Source: Mycobacterium pinniadriaticum
Lineage (GTDB): Bacteria > Actinomycetota > Actinomycetes > Mycobacteriales > Mycobacteriaceae
Direction of reading: 5' to 3'
DNA length: 55,458 nucleotides
Assembly: GCF_026242045.1 (NCBI RefSeq)
Contig: NZ_JAPJDO010000036.1
Span: 1-55,458, forward strand
Below the pieces are notes generated by a model. That model searched no databases. It was not told the origin of the DNA and saw only the letters and a list, made by a program, of their open reading frames with translations. Shown here one piece after another: positions 7,661 through 16,226 of this stretch (position 1 is its first letter; every line of letters starts with the position of its first letter). Both the position numbers and the translations under genes were made by a program.

Positions 7661-8573
7661 GACCGAGGGGCTGCGGGTGCAGTCGGGTCGGCGACCGGCG
7701 ATGGGCGGCACCGCGGCGGTCACCCTGGTCGGGGGAACACCCGAGCTTCTCGACGACTGCTTCGGGTTGTTGTTCGACCTCGAGCAGGCGTGGAGCCGAT
7801 TCCTGGAAGGCAGCGACGTGTGGCGGCTGAATTGGTCGCAGGGACTGCCCGTCCGGGTCCGCCCATGCACCGCCCGGCTGGTGAGCGAGTTGATCGACGC
7901 GTGGGCGATGACCGGCGGCGATTTCGACCCGACCGTCTTACCGCGGCTCGTGGCCAGTGGCTACGCAACGAGTCGCGTCGATGCGTCCCGGCACACGGCG
8001 CTGCCCGACGCCGCAGTATGGCCGGGCGCTGCCGCCGACATCGAGGTGGCAGGGTCGTACATCAGGGTTCCGCTGGGCACGACCCTCGATCCCGGCGGGC
8101 TCGGGAAGGGTCTCGCCGCCGAGATGGTCGTCGAGTTCGCGCTCGATCGTGGTGCCGACGGTGCGCTGGCCGAGGTGGGTGGCGACGTTGTGGTCGCAGG
8201 GCAGGCACCCGACGGCGCTGCGTGGACCATAGGCATCGAAAACCCGCACGCCCCAAACGAACTACTGACGACGGTTCGACTCAGTAGCGGAGCCGTCGCC
8301 ACCTCGAGTCGGCTGGTGCGGGCCTGGGCCGGCGCCGACGGTCTCGCACACCACCTGATCGACCCGGCCACCGGCCGCAGCGCAGCCACACCGACAGTGA
8401 CCTCGACCGTCATTGCCGGCACCGGCGCACGGGCTGAGGTCTTGGCGAAACTCGCCTTCCTCCGCGCACCCGATCCGCTGCTGGCCTGGCTCCCCAGAAT
8501 CGGCGCCGCGGCGCTGATCGTGGACGCCGATCACGAGCGACGGTACTCGGCGAACTGGGTGGATTTCGCGTGA
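7653..8573 (+). CDS. apbE: FAD:protein FMN transferase (ApbE family)
   Basis: The product has 306 residues. ApbE enzymes attach FMN from FAD to a Thr or Ser of a target protein, using Mg2+. Family motifs seen are AMGGTAAVTL near the start, GGDFDPTVLPRL, LGTTLDPGGLGKGLAAE, LAEVGGDVVVAG, WTIGIENP, SGAVATSS and HHLIDPATGR. GTG 7653 overlaps the preceding stop by 8 bp; the longer upstream frame lies inside that gene. Its own stop overlaps the next gene as GTGA. No signal peptide is visible, so unlike many ApbE proteins it may act in the cytoplasm. The acceptor protein is not evident in the operon. Confidence 0.9.
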   Translation: MVETEGLRVQSGRRPAMGGTAAVTLVGGTPELLDDCFGLLFDLEQAWSRFLEGSDVWRLNWSQGLPVRVRPCTARLVSELIDAWAMTGGDFDPTVLPRLVASGYATSRVDASRHTALPDAAVWPGAAADIEVAGSYIRVPLGTTLDPGGLGKGLAAEMVVEFALDRGADGALAEVGGDVVVAGQAPDGAAWTIGIENPHAPNELLTTVRLSSGAVATSSRLVRAWAGADGLAHHLIDPATGRSAATPTVTSTVIAGTGARAEVLAKLAFLRAPDPLLAWLPRIGAAALIVDADHERRYSANWVDFA

Positions 8574-10057
8574 TCGATCCGCATCTGTGGTGGTACGTCA
8601 CGCGCGCCAGCGGCCTGGTGGCATGGGCGGCGCTCACCGGCTCGGTGCTGTGGGGCGTGCTTCTCGCCACCCGGGTGCTGAGATCCATCGACAACCCCGC
8701 CTGGCTGCAGGACCTGCACCGCTGGCTAGGCGGGACAGCCCTCACCATGACGGGGCTGCACATGCTCTCGCTCATGCTCGACAGCTGGGCACATTTCGCA
8801 CCGACGGACCTTCTCGTCCCGCTCGCAGCGGACTACCGGCCCTGGCCGGTGGCGCTGGGCGTCGTCGCGTTCTACCTGCTCGTCGCGGTCTACACATCGT
8901 CGCTGCTGCAGACGAGGATGCCCCGTCGCTTCTGGAAGGCACTGCATTACGGCAGCTACGCGGCGGTGGTGCTGGTGTCCTTTCACGCGGGCTGGTCGGG
9001 CACCGACGTCGGCGCGTGGGGGTATCGGCTGGTTGCCTTCGCCCTGCTGGGCCTGACCACCGCGGCCGTGCTGGTGCGGATCCTGACCTCGGCGGGCGAT
9101 GCGCCGGTTTCCGCTTCGCCGCGACTCCCGGCACCACGAACGATGACCGTGACCGCGACATACCCACTAGCCCGCGACATCGTGGGCATCGACCTGGCAT
9201 CCGCCGACGGGACCGACCTGCCGATCTGGACGCCGGGTGCCCACCTGACGGTGCACCTACCCAACGGGTTGCGGCGCTGTTACTCACTCTGCGGCGACCC
9301 CGCCGACCGGAGTCGATACCGGATCGCCGTGCATCGGGCGCCACATTCTCGCGGTGGCAGCGACTGGCTGCACACTGCCGCGACCCCGGGCACGACCCTG
9401 GATGTATCGGGCCCGGACAACAATTTCGCGCTCGAGCCCGCCCGGGAATACCTATTCCTGGCCGGCGGCATCGGCATCACCCCCATCAAGGTGATGATCG
9501 AATCGCTTCCAGCGCATCGGAGTTGGCAGTTGATCTACATCGGCCGCAGCAGGGTGACCATGGCGTTCGGCGACGAGTTGGAGCGCCGATTTCCGGCTAA
9601 CGTGTCGGTGCACGCCCGCGACGAAACCGGCGCGCGACCGGATCTCGCGCGACTCCTCGCCGGCACCACCGCCGCCGTGTACTGCTGCGGACCCGCGTCG
9701 TTGACCGAGGCGGTCAACGCCCTTGTGCCGCCCGCGCAACTGCACGTCGAAAGATTCGCCCCAGCAGATCAGTCGACGCAACGTCCGCCCCGCCCGTTTG
9801 ACGTGACCTGCAGCCGCAGCGGCACACACGTTCACGTCCCGGAGAACCGGTCGTTGCTCGACGCACTCGAGAAAGCCCACATACCCGTCTATTCCTCATG
9901 CCGCGAAGGAGTCTGCGGCGCATGCCGAATTCCGGTCCTCGCCGGCCGCGCCGAACACATGGATTCCGTTGCACCTGACGAGGACAAAGACGCAGCAGGA
10001 ATCATGTACCCCTGCGTCTCTCGGGCGCGCACCCCTATGTTGACGCTCGATGTCTGA
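8570..10057 (+). CDS. Fusion: ferric-reductase-like membrane domain, FNR-type reductase, 2Fe-2S ferredoxin
   Basis: The product has 495 residues. The N-terminal ~170 residues are about five membrane helices with histidine pairs H50/H64 and H126/H139, the spacing of a two-haem ferric-reductase-like domain. Next comes a flavin-binding reductase domain (RCYSLCGDPADRSRYRIAV, then the nucleotide-site motif FLAGGIGITPIKVM). The last ~85 residues are a plant-type 2Fe-2S domain (SSCREGVCGACRIPVLAG and a fourth Cys in YPCVSRA). It could carry electrons from NAD(P)H through flavin and Fe-S to haems and across the membrane in one chain. It is the last gene of the operon. The direction of electron flow is inferred. 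Confidence 0.88.
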   Translation: MIDPHLWWYVTRASGLVAWAALTGSVLWGVLLATRVLRSIDNPAWLQDLHRWLGGTALTMTGLHMLSLMLDSWAHFAPTDLLVPLAADYRPWPVALGVVAFYLLVAVYTSSLLQTRMPRRFWKALHYGSYAAVVLVSFHAGWSGTDVGAWGYRLVAFALLGLTTAAVLVRILTSAGDAPVSASPRLPAPRTMTVTATYPLARDIVGIDLASADGTDLPIWTPGAHLTVHLPNGLRRCYSLCGDPADRSRYRIAVHRAPHSRGGSDWLHTAATPGTTLDVSGPDNNFALEPAREYLFLAGGIGITPIKVMIESLPAHRSWQLIYIGRSRVTMAFGDELERRFPANVSVHARDETGARPDLARLLAGTTAAVYCCGPASLTEAVNALVPPAQLHVERFAPADQSTQRPPRPFDVTCSRSGTHVHVPENRSLLDALEKAHIPVYSSCREGVCGACRIPVLAGRAEHMDSVAPDEDKDAAGIMYPCVSRARTPMLTLDV

Positions 10058-10325
10058 CGGCCTTGTAGATCTCGAACCACGCGACGCCCGCGCCGACGGC
10101 AACGCCCTACCCCTCCGCAAGCCTGCATCACTTCACGCCGGTACCCTAGCGCTCGATTCCCCCAGGGACAGCGACCCAGATCGCGTCGAATAACACTGCA
10201 ACAGAAAAGAACTCATAGCTAGCTCTAGTTGCGTCAGCGACCGCTACTTTTGACATACTCGTCAGACTTGTCTCAGTTCAGTCAACCTTCAGACAAACAG
10301 GACACGTCACGCTACCTATAGACGC
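10058..10325. other. Intergenic region with repeat-rich promoter segment
   Basis: No gene is seen. From 10241 the DNA is less GC-rich and contains TTGACATACTCG and the inverted pair TTGTCT (10268-10273) / AGACAA (10291-10296), with several CAGTT/CAGAC-like words between. This is a plausible regulator-binding region for the secreted hydrolase that starts at 10326, but no clear -10 at leaderless distance is seen. Confidence 0.35.
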
Positions 10326-12440
10326 ATGGGTGCTGGGGCGTACGTGGGTCGAATCGGTGGGCTTGCTGTCGGGCTGGGGATCGGAGCGGCGATCGTCTCC
10401 GGCGCCGGATACGCCTCGGCACAGCCGTCCACCTCGTCAGATTCATCGTCGTCATCGTCCACGGCAGCATCCGCGTCGCGATCGCCGGCCCATCACGCCG
10501 GCTCGGCGAGAACGGCAAGAACCTCCTCGGCCGCGCGCGCCAAAGCCACGTCCAGCGTCGCCGCGAGCAAGACCGCGTCGCGGGCGACCCTGCGGCACGC
10601 ACCGCTGATCCGCGTCGGAGCCACCGGGGCCATCAGGCGGGTCCACACGCCGGTCGACGTCCCGACCACGCCGGCCGATTCCCCGGTGACCCTGGCGCTG
10701 GCGGCCGCCTCCCGCCGGGAGCCGGTGGCCGGCACACCCGCCACCGCCACCACGACAACGGTGACCACGAACGCCGCCCCTGCGCCGGTGGTGGCCATCC
10801 CCCAGACCGCGCCGCTGGAGTTTCTGCAGCACGTGCCGGTCCTCGGACCGGTCGTGGTGATCCCGATCGTGGCGTTCATCCACCAGATCCCGGTTCTCGG
10901 TGACGTTCTCCACCCACTGCTCGGTTACCCGGTTGCGCCCGGTGCGTCGCCGAACGCCGCGCAGCCGTTCGACGTCAAGGTGGTCTCGTACGACGGCACG
11001 CAGATCTACGTCCACTTCATGCCGGCCACCGGACTGCAGAACGGCGAGCAGGCTCCGACGATCCTGGACGGCCCGGGACTGGGGATGCCCGGCCAGACCA
11101 GCATCAACGGCAGTTTCCTGGACGGCGTCCTCACCAACGCGCTGGGTATGCCGAGCATCCTGGACCTGCGCAATGCCGGCTACAACGTGGTGACGTGGGA
11201 CCCCCGCGGCGAATACAGCTCGGGCGGCACGCTGCAGATCGACTCACCCGATTACGAGGCCAAGGACGTGTCGGCGATCATCAGCTGGCTGGCCACCCAG
11301 CAGGAGGTCCAGCTCGACGGCGATCCGGCGAACCTCGATCCCCGGATCGGCATGGTGGGTGCGTCCTACGGCGGCGGCATCCAATTGGTAACGGCGGCAA
11401 CCGATCACCGGGTCGACGCGATCGTGCCGACCATTGCGTGGAACAGCCTGAACACCTCGCTGTACAAATCCCAGTCCTTCAAGACCGGCTGGGGTTCGAT
11501 CCTGGCCGGCGTGCTGGTCCTCACGCTGGCGCGCACCAACCCGGAGATCATTCCCGCCAGCATCTACGGCGACCTGACCGGAATGCTGACCCAGTCCCAG
11601 CAGGACCTGTTGGCGCAGCGCGGCCCCGACTACCTGCTCGACCAGATCACCGCCCCCACGCTGTTGATCGAGGGCACCGTCGACACCCTGTTCACCCTGG
11701 CCGAAGCCGACGCCAACGCCCAGGCACTCATCGGCAACAGCGTCGAGACCAAGGTGCTCTGGTTCTGCGGCGGGCACGGGCTGTGCACCAACGACCCGTT
11801 CAACACCGGCGGCGTGCTGATCGAGCAGCGCACCCTCGACTGGCTGGACCGGTACGTCAAGGGCGACATCTCGGTGTCGACCGGCCCGCAGTTCGAATGG
11901 GTCGACCAACGGGGCCAACACCTTTCGTCGGCTTCTTACGAACTGACGCCCGGCGACCCGGTCGTCGCGACCAGCACAACGACCAGGACGTTGCCGCTGG
12001 TGCCCTTCCTGGGAGCTGGTGGGCTACTCGGCGTGCTGCCCATCGGGTCGGCGCGGGCGATCGACGCGCTGAATCTCACGACGCCGGCCGCCACGACCAC
12101 CACCTATGTCGTGGGCGCACCGCAGCTCACCTTCACCTACTCGGGCACGGGCAGCGGCAACCACCTCTACGCCCAGCTCGTCGACAACTCCACCGGCCTG
12201 GTACTCGGCAATCAGGTCACCCCGATCCTCGTGACGCTGGACGGTGACGAGCACACCGTGAGTGTCCCACTGGAGATGGTGGCCCAGACACTCAAGCCCG
12301 GCCAGAAGGTGACCGTGCAGTTGTTCTCCTCGTCGGCGTCGTACCGGGCCGTCGGGTCGCTGGGTGAGCTCACCGTGTCGAGCATGCAGCTCACGCTGCC
12401 GACCGTCGATCCAACGAGCGTGACCACGGCGTCGGTATAG
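10326..12440 (+). CDS. Secreted alpha/beta-hydrolase (S15 / CocE-like peptidase-esterase)
   Basis: The product has 704 residues: an N-terminal export signal (VGRIGGLAVGLGIGAAIVSG, cleavage near YASAQP), a long Ser/Ala/Arg/Lys-rich linker to about residue 120, then an alpha/beta-hydrolase core. The nucleophile elbow is GASYGGG (S347), with a likely acid in EGTVDTLF and base in CGGHGLC. The C-terminal ~150 residues form a beta-rich domain like that of X-Pro dipeptidyl-peptidase (S15) relatives. The substrate is not predictable. It is monocistronic and convergent with the MFS gene, 2 bp apart. The same kind of charged N-terminal linker is seen in the proteins at 16227 and 48083. Confidence 0.8.
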   Translation: MGAGAYVGRIGGLAVGLGIGAAIVSGAGYASAQPSTSSDSSSSSSTAASASRSPAHHAGSARTARTSSAARAKATSSVAASKTASRATLRHAPLIRVGATGAIRRVHTPVDVPTTPADSPVTLALAAASRREPVAGTPATATTTTVTTNAAPAPVVAIPQTAPLEFLQHVPVLGPVVVIPIVAFIHQIPVLGDVLHPLLGYPVAPGASPNAAQPFDVKVVSYDGTQIYVHFMPATGLQNGEQAPTILDGPGLGMPGQTSINGSFLDGVLTNALGMPSILDLRNAGYNVVTWDPRGEYSSGGTLQIDSPDYEAKDVSAIISWLATQQEVQLDGDPANLDPRIGMVGASYGGGIQLVTAATDHRVDAIVPTIAWNSLNTSLYKSQSFKTGWGSILAGVLVLTLARTNPEIIPASIYGDLTGMLTQSQQDLLAQRGPDYLLDQITAPTLLIEGTVDTLFTLAEADANAQALIGNSVETKVLWFCGGHGLCTNDPFNTGGVLIEQRTLDWLDRYVKGDISVSTGPQFEWVDQRGQHLSSASYELTPGDPVVATSTTTRTLPLVPFLGAGGLLGVLPIGSARAIDALNLTTPAATTTTYVVGAPQLTFTYSGTGSGNHLYAQLVDNSTGLVLGNQVTPILVTLDGDEHTVSVPLEMVAQTLKPGQKVTVQLFSSSASYRAVGSLGELTVSSMQLTLPTVDPTSVTTASV

Positions 12441-12442
12441 CC

Positions 12443-13663
12443 CTACAGATTCGGATCGCCCCTGCGGGCGTACAACCGAGCCAAGGCCAATTGGGCCACG
12501 GCGAAGATCCCCAGCATGCCCCCGACGATCCCGAATGCGCCGTACACGCCCACTCCCGACGAAAACGCCCCGCCGACAGCGCTGTTGACACCCACCGACA
12601 CCGCGGTCCGGCCGAACTCCGACGCGGCGGTCACCCCGCCGGCGTGCTCGAGCGGGGTCAATTCCTGCCGCCACCGGGTCAGGACCAGCCGGGCGCACAC
12701 GTTGCCGACCCCGAACAGGAACACCGCGGCGACCATCACCGGCAGGTTCACCGGCATCCACCCCACGGCGAGCACCACCGTCCCGACCACCCCGCCGAAC
12801 ACCCACCCCAGCCCGGTTTTCCGGTGCCGCGTCACCGAATACAGCAGCGCGCCCGCCACCCCACCCAGCGCGAAGGCGGCCCCCACCTGACCGACCGCGG
12901 CGGGATGGTGAAGCAGTCCTTTCGCGAAGAACGCACTGAGGATCTTGCGTAGCTCGTAGAGGTGGAACACCATCAGCCCGAGGACGACGAGCAACAGATA
13001 CGGGTGGGCGAGAACGTATTTCAGGCCTTCCCACGATCCCCCGTGCGGCTTGGCCCCGGCGTCGGCCGACGGATCGGTCCGCTTGGGGATCAGCAGATAG
13101 CACGCCGCGGACGCGGCGAACCCGATCGGGATGACGATATGCGCGACGATGCCGGGGGCCCAGAGCATGAGGCCGCCGAGCATCAGTGGACCGGCCACCG
13201 CGCCGACCTCGAAGGCCACTTCATACCGGGAGTTGATCCGGTCCAGCAGATCGCGGCGATGGCCGACCATGTCGAGCGGAACGGTGTGCACCGCGGTGTC
13301 CACATACCCGCGGACCAGTGCCTCGAGTGTGTAGCAGCACATCACCCAGGGCAGGGTGGCGAACCCGAAGGCCATGGCGATCGGAATGCCGGCCAGCACG
13401 ACGCCCCGAAGCAACGTCGAGAAGACCAATACCAGCCGGGCGCCGAACCGATCGGTCGGCCAGCCACCGAGGTAGGTGCCGAGCATGTGGACGGCGGTGC
13501 CGAATGCCGTGAAGAACGCGGCGGTGCCCAACGATCCGGAGAGATCGGCGACCAGCAGAGGCTGGGCCAGATGCACGGCGCTGTTGACGATCTGGGTGAC
13601 CAACACACCGCTCAGCAATCCCCCCAGGCGGACCGAATCGGTATCGGCCCTGGTCGAGATCAC
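12443..13663 (-). CDS. MFS transporter
   Basis: The product has 406 residues with about 12 membrane helices. It shows the MFS loop motif GGWPTDRFGARLVLV between helices 2 and 3, and a central basic loop (PKRTDPSADAGAKPHGG). GTG 13663 lies 5 bp after the stop of the upstream gene, so the two are cotranscribed. A longer frame to 13696 overlaps that gene and is rejected. Substrate is unknown; a drug or metabolite exporter is possible. Confidence 0.85.
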   Translation of the reverse strand: MISTRADTDSVRLGGLLSGVLVTQIVNSAVHLAQPLLVADLSGSLGTAAFFTAFGTAVHMLGTYLGGWPTDRFGARLVLVFSTLLRGVVLAGIPIAMAFGFATLPWVMCCYTLEALVRGYVDTAVHTVPLDMVGHRRDLLDRINSRYEVAFEVGAVAGPLMLGGLMLWAPGIVAHIVIPIGFAASAACYLLIPKRTDPSADAGAKPHGGSWEGLKYVLAHPYLLLVVLGLMVFHLYELRKILSAFFAKGLLHHPAAVGQVGAAFALGGVAGALLYSVTRHRKTGLGWVFGGVVGTVVLAVGWMPVNLPVMVAAVFLFGVGNVCARLVLTRWRQELTPLEHAGGVTAASEFGRTAVSVGVNSAVGGAFSSGVGVYGAFGIVGGMLGIFAVAQLALARLYARRGDPNL

Positions 13664-13667
13664 GCGA

Positions 13668-14435
13668 TCAGTGCTTCGGCATGTGATCGAACGCACCGTG
13701 GCCGACGGCGAGGGCGGCGGCCAACAGCAGCGTGGCGATGATCCAACGCCCGTGCACCTTCATGATGCGTTCGTAGCCCTCTTTGATCTGGCCGGCGGCA
13801 CCCGGCCGGACGATTTCGATGACGGTCGGCGCCACCGCGGGGATGACGGCGATCGCGGCGAACACCACGACAGCTAGGGTGCGCTCGCCCCGAGCGCTGA
13901 TGTCCAGGATCTGATGCCCGGCGGCGATGGCGATCGGGAACACCTTCGGATGCAGGCCGCACACCGCGAACCCGGACAGCGCGGCCCGGACGATCCGCTG
14001 CCGGACCGTCAGATCCGCTTCCGGGTTCAGCGCACGGGCCACCGTGGGGAACCGCTCGACGACCCGGGTCCGCAGCGGGTTCGACCGCTGTTCGGGTTTC
14101 GAGACGTCGGCGATCGGCTTGTGCCGGATCGCGCCGATCGCGCGGCGGATACCGATCGCCAACAGCGCCGCCGCGATCAGCAGGCGCACGATGAAACCCG
14201 GCCACGAGGTGTGGTGCGCGCCCGCCACGGCGCCGCCACCGGTCAATGCCGCGATCCCCACACCGATACCGGTGGCGAAGGCGATGCCCGCGATCGCCCC
14301 GGCCGAGAAGGCGAGGGTCGCCTGCCGGGGAACCTTCGTGTCGCTGGCGATGACCAGGCCCAGGACCAGGGTCTCGGGGCTGAACAGCAACGCGAGTGCG
14401 AGGGTGGCGATCACCGCCAGGTGGGTGGCCACCAC
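13668..14435 (-). CDS. GAP-family (Sap-like) membrane protein
   Basis: The product has 255 residues and six or so helices. The layout fits the GAP/Sap family (pfam11139): an N-terminal helix pair (LFSPETLVLGLVIAS), a hydrophilic middle, and a C-terminal block of three helices. Mycobacterial relatives are linked to glycopeptidolipid or surface-lipid export. GTG 14435 is one base after the stop of the DsbA-like gene, with GGGGTGAG upstream. The operon order DsbA-like, GAP, MFS suggests a shared envelope or transport role. Confidence 0.7.
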   Translation of the reverse strand: MVATHLAVIATLALALLFSPETLVLGLVIASDTKVPRQATLAFSAGAIAGIAFATGIGVGIAALTGGGAVAGAHHTSWPGFIVRLLIAAALLAIGIRRAIGAIRHKPIADVSKPEQRSNPLRTRVVERFPTVARALNPEADLTVRQRIVRAALSGFAVCGLHPKVFPIAIAAGHQILDISARGERTLAVVVFAAIAVIPAVAPTVIEIVRPGAAGQIKEGYERIMKVHGRWIIATLLLAAALAVGHGAFDHMPKH

Positions 14436-14436
14436 C

Positions 14437-15057
14437 TCACCCCAGCAAGCTGTTGACGAAGTCCTCGGTGCCCTGCTTCCACGCGATCACGAAGTCGCCG
14501 ACGTCGTCGCGACTGATGTCCAGGACCGGGCAGAACATCCCGGCTCCGCCGCCGACGAAGAAATGCGGTGACCCCACCACGCCCCGTTCGCGACCCTCGG
14601 CCCAGTCGGCCCGTACGGCAGCCGAAGTCGCGTCGGCGTCGAGGGGTTCCAGGCCGAACCGCTCGGCGATGGGGGCGACGACCTCCGGCAACCCGATGTC
14701 GAGACCCTCTTCGAACACCGCGTCACGCAGCGCGATGCCCACCGCTTCGCTGAGCGTGGCGTCATCGGCCCGGTCAGCGGCGGCGGTCAGCGCGAACGCG
14801 GTCATCGAGGTGGTGGGAAAGGTGTCGGCCGAGAAGCCGGCGAAGAGATCCGGGCGCACCGAGGCGCGCAGGGCGGCGACCTCCGTGCCGATGTGGTGTG
14901 GGTCCAGCGGCTTGCCGTTGATCAGCTCGAGCGGCCAGGCGCGGATACGCAGCCGCGGCTCGGTATGCCCGAGCTGGGCGCGCCGATCGATCAGGGTGTG
15001 CAGCCCGGCATGGGTGAACGGACACAGGACATCGGCGAAAACCTCAACCGTGCGCAT
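14437..15057 (-). CDS. DsbA-family thioredoxin-like oxidoreductase (FrnE-like)
   Basis: The product has 206 residues: a thioredoxin fold with DVLCPFTHAG at residues 9-18 and the cis-Pro loop VVGSPHFFV near 165-173. The motif has one cysteine followed by Pro-Phe-Thr, so it lacks the second active-site cysteine of classical DsbA. No signal peptide is present, so it is cytoplasmic. It may be a mycothiol- or glutathione-S-transferase-kappa-like isomerase or reductase. ATG 15057 is 6 nt after TAGCCT (leaderless). It is first in an operon with the GAP and MFS genes. Confidence 0.82.
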   Translation of the reverse strand: MRTVEVFADVLCPFTHAGLHTLIDRRAQLGHTEPRLRIRAWPLELINGKPLDPHHIGTEVAALRASVRPDLFAGFSADTFPTTSMTAFALTAAADRADDATLSEAVGIALRDAVFEEGLDIGLPEVVAPIAERFGLEPLDADATSAAVRADWAEGRERGVVGSPHFFVGGGAGMFCPVLDISRDDVGDFVIAWKQGTEDFVNSLLG

Positions 15058-15097
15058 TGCGGCAGGCTACCCCAGCCGACCACGCCGGGCACCGGCT

Positions 15098-16123
15098 CTA
15101 TCCGGCCACCCGGCCCGAAAGCTGGCGCGCCACCTCGCCGTAACGTTCGAACCGCTCGCCGTCTCCCAGCGCGTTGTACAACACGATGCGGGTCGCGGTT
15201 CCCTGGTATTTCGCGGCGAGCGCGTCGGCCAGTCCGTCCCAGGTCGACTCGGTGGCGAACGCGGCGATATGGTCGTCGGTGATCTGGGCGGCCATCCCGG
15301 GCACGTCGCCGGATTTCTGCTTCTCCCGGATCCGTGCCGTGGTGCCCTCGAAGCCCGCTTCGTCCCAGATGAACGCGTAGTTGGGGGTGCTCCCGTAGAA
15401 ACTCATGGAGAACCGCACCCGCTCCCGCTCGGCCGCGCGTTCGGAGTCGGTGTCGCCGACGATGGTCATCACCGGCACGATCAGCGCGATATCGGACGGC
15501 GAGCGCCCTGACTTCGCCGCTCCCTCGGCGACTTTGGGCACCACGTGGCGGGCCAGATACCCGGGTTCGCCGATCGGATGGACGTGCACACCGTCGGCCA
15601 CTTCACCGGCCATCCGCAGCATCCACGGGTTCACCGCGGCGATGTCGACCTTGGGGTCGGGCGCTTCGATGGGACCAGCACTCCACTGCGGAGTGATGAA
15701 GTCAAGGTCGTAGAACTCACCGTGGTGATCGAGCGAACCGGTGCGGAATGCGGAGAAGCAGGCCTTGACGGCCAGCACATAGTCCCGCAGCCGCGGGCCC
15801 GGACGTTCGAACGGCATGCCGTAGCGCCGCGTGACGTGAGTGCGCACCTGGGTGCCCAGCCCCAGCCGGAAATGCCCGCCGGTCGACTCCTGAAGTTCCC
15901 ACGCGGTGGCCGCCGTGACGAACGGGCTGCGCGGGAAGGCCACCGCTACACCGGTTGACAGCTCCAGCCCCGGCGCGGCCTGCGAGGCCACCGCCGCGTT
16001 GAGGTAGGGAGTCCGGCCGGTCTCGGTGAACAACATTCCGGAGAAGCCCACCGCCAGTGTGCGCTGCGCCAGGCTGCCGATCTGTCCGAGCGGAAGCGCG
16101 GTGGTCATGACGTCGACGTCCAC
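15098..16123 (-). CDS. LLM-class F420-dependent oxidoreductase (TIGR03617-like)
   Basis: The product has 341 residues with a luciferase-like TIM barrel: VDVMTTALPLGQIGSLAQ at the start, ELSTGVAVAFPRSP, LGLGTQVRTHVTRRYGMPF, and AAVNPWMLRMAGEVADGVHVH. Such proteins use F420 (or FMN) to oxidise or reduce small molecules. GTG 16123 is 7 nt after TACTAT, a leaderless promoter, which rules out the much longer upstream frame. The substrate is unknown. Confidence 0.85.
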   Translation of the reverse strand: MDVDVMTTALPLGQIGSLAQRTLAVGFSGMLFTETGRTPYLNAAVASQAAPGLELSTGVAVAFPRSPFVTAATAWELQESTGGHFRLGLGTQVRTHVTRRYGMPFERPGPRLRDYVLAVKACFSAFRTGSLDHHGEFYDLDFITPQWSAGPIEAPDPKVDIAAVNPWMLRMAGEVADGVHVHPIGEPGYLARHVVPKVAEGAAKSGRSPSDIALIVPVMTIVGDTDSERAAERERVRFSMSFYGSTPNYAFIWDEAGFEGTTARIREKQKSGDVPGMAAQITDDHIAAFATESTWDGLADALAAKYQGTATRIVLYNALGDGERFERYGEVARQLSGRVAG

Positions 16124-16226
16124 CAAACGGATAGTAACGGGGTGTCGGATTCGCCATCCGCGGACTCGTCCCCGCTCTACTCTGTGACACAGCTGTGCAA
16201 TAGCTGGGAGCCGATCGGAGACGACG

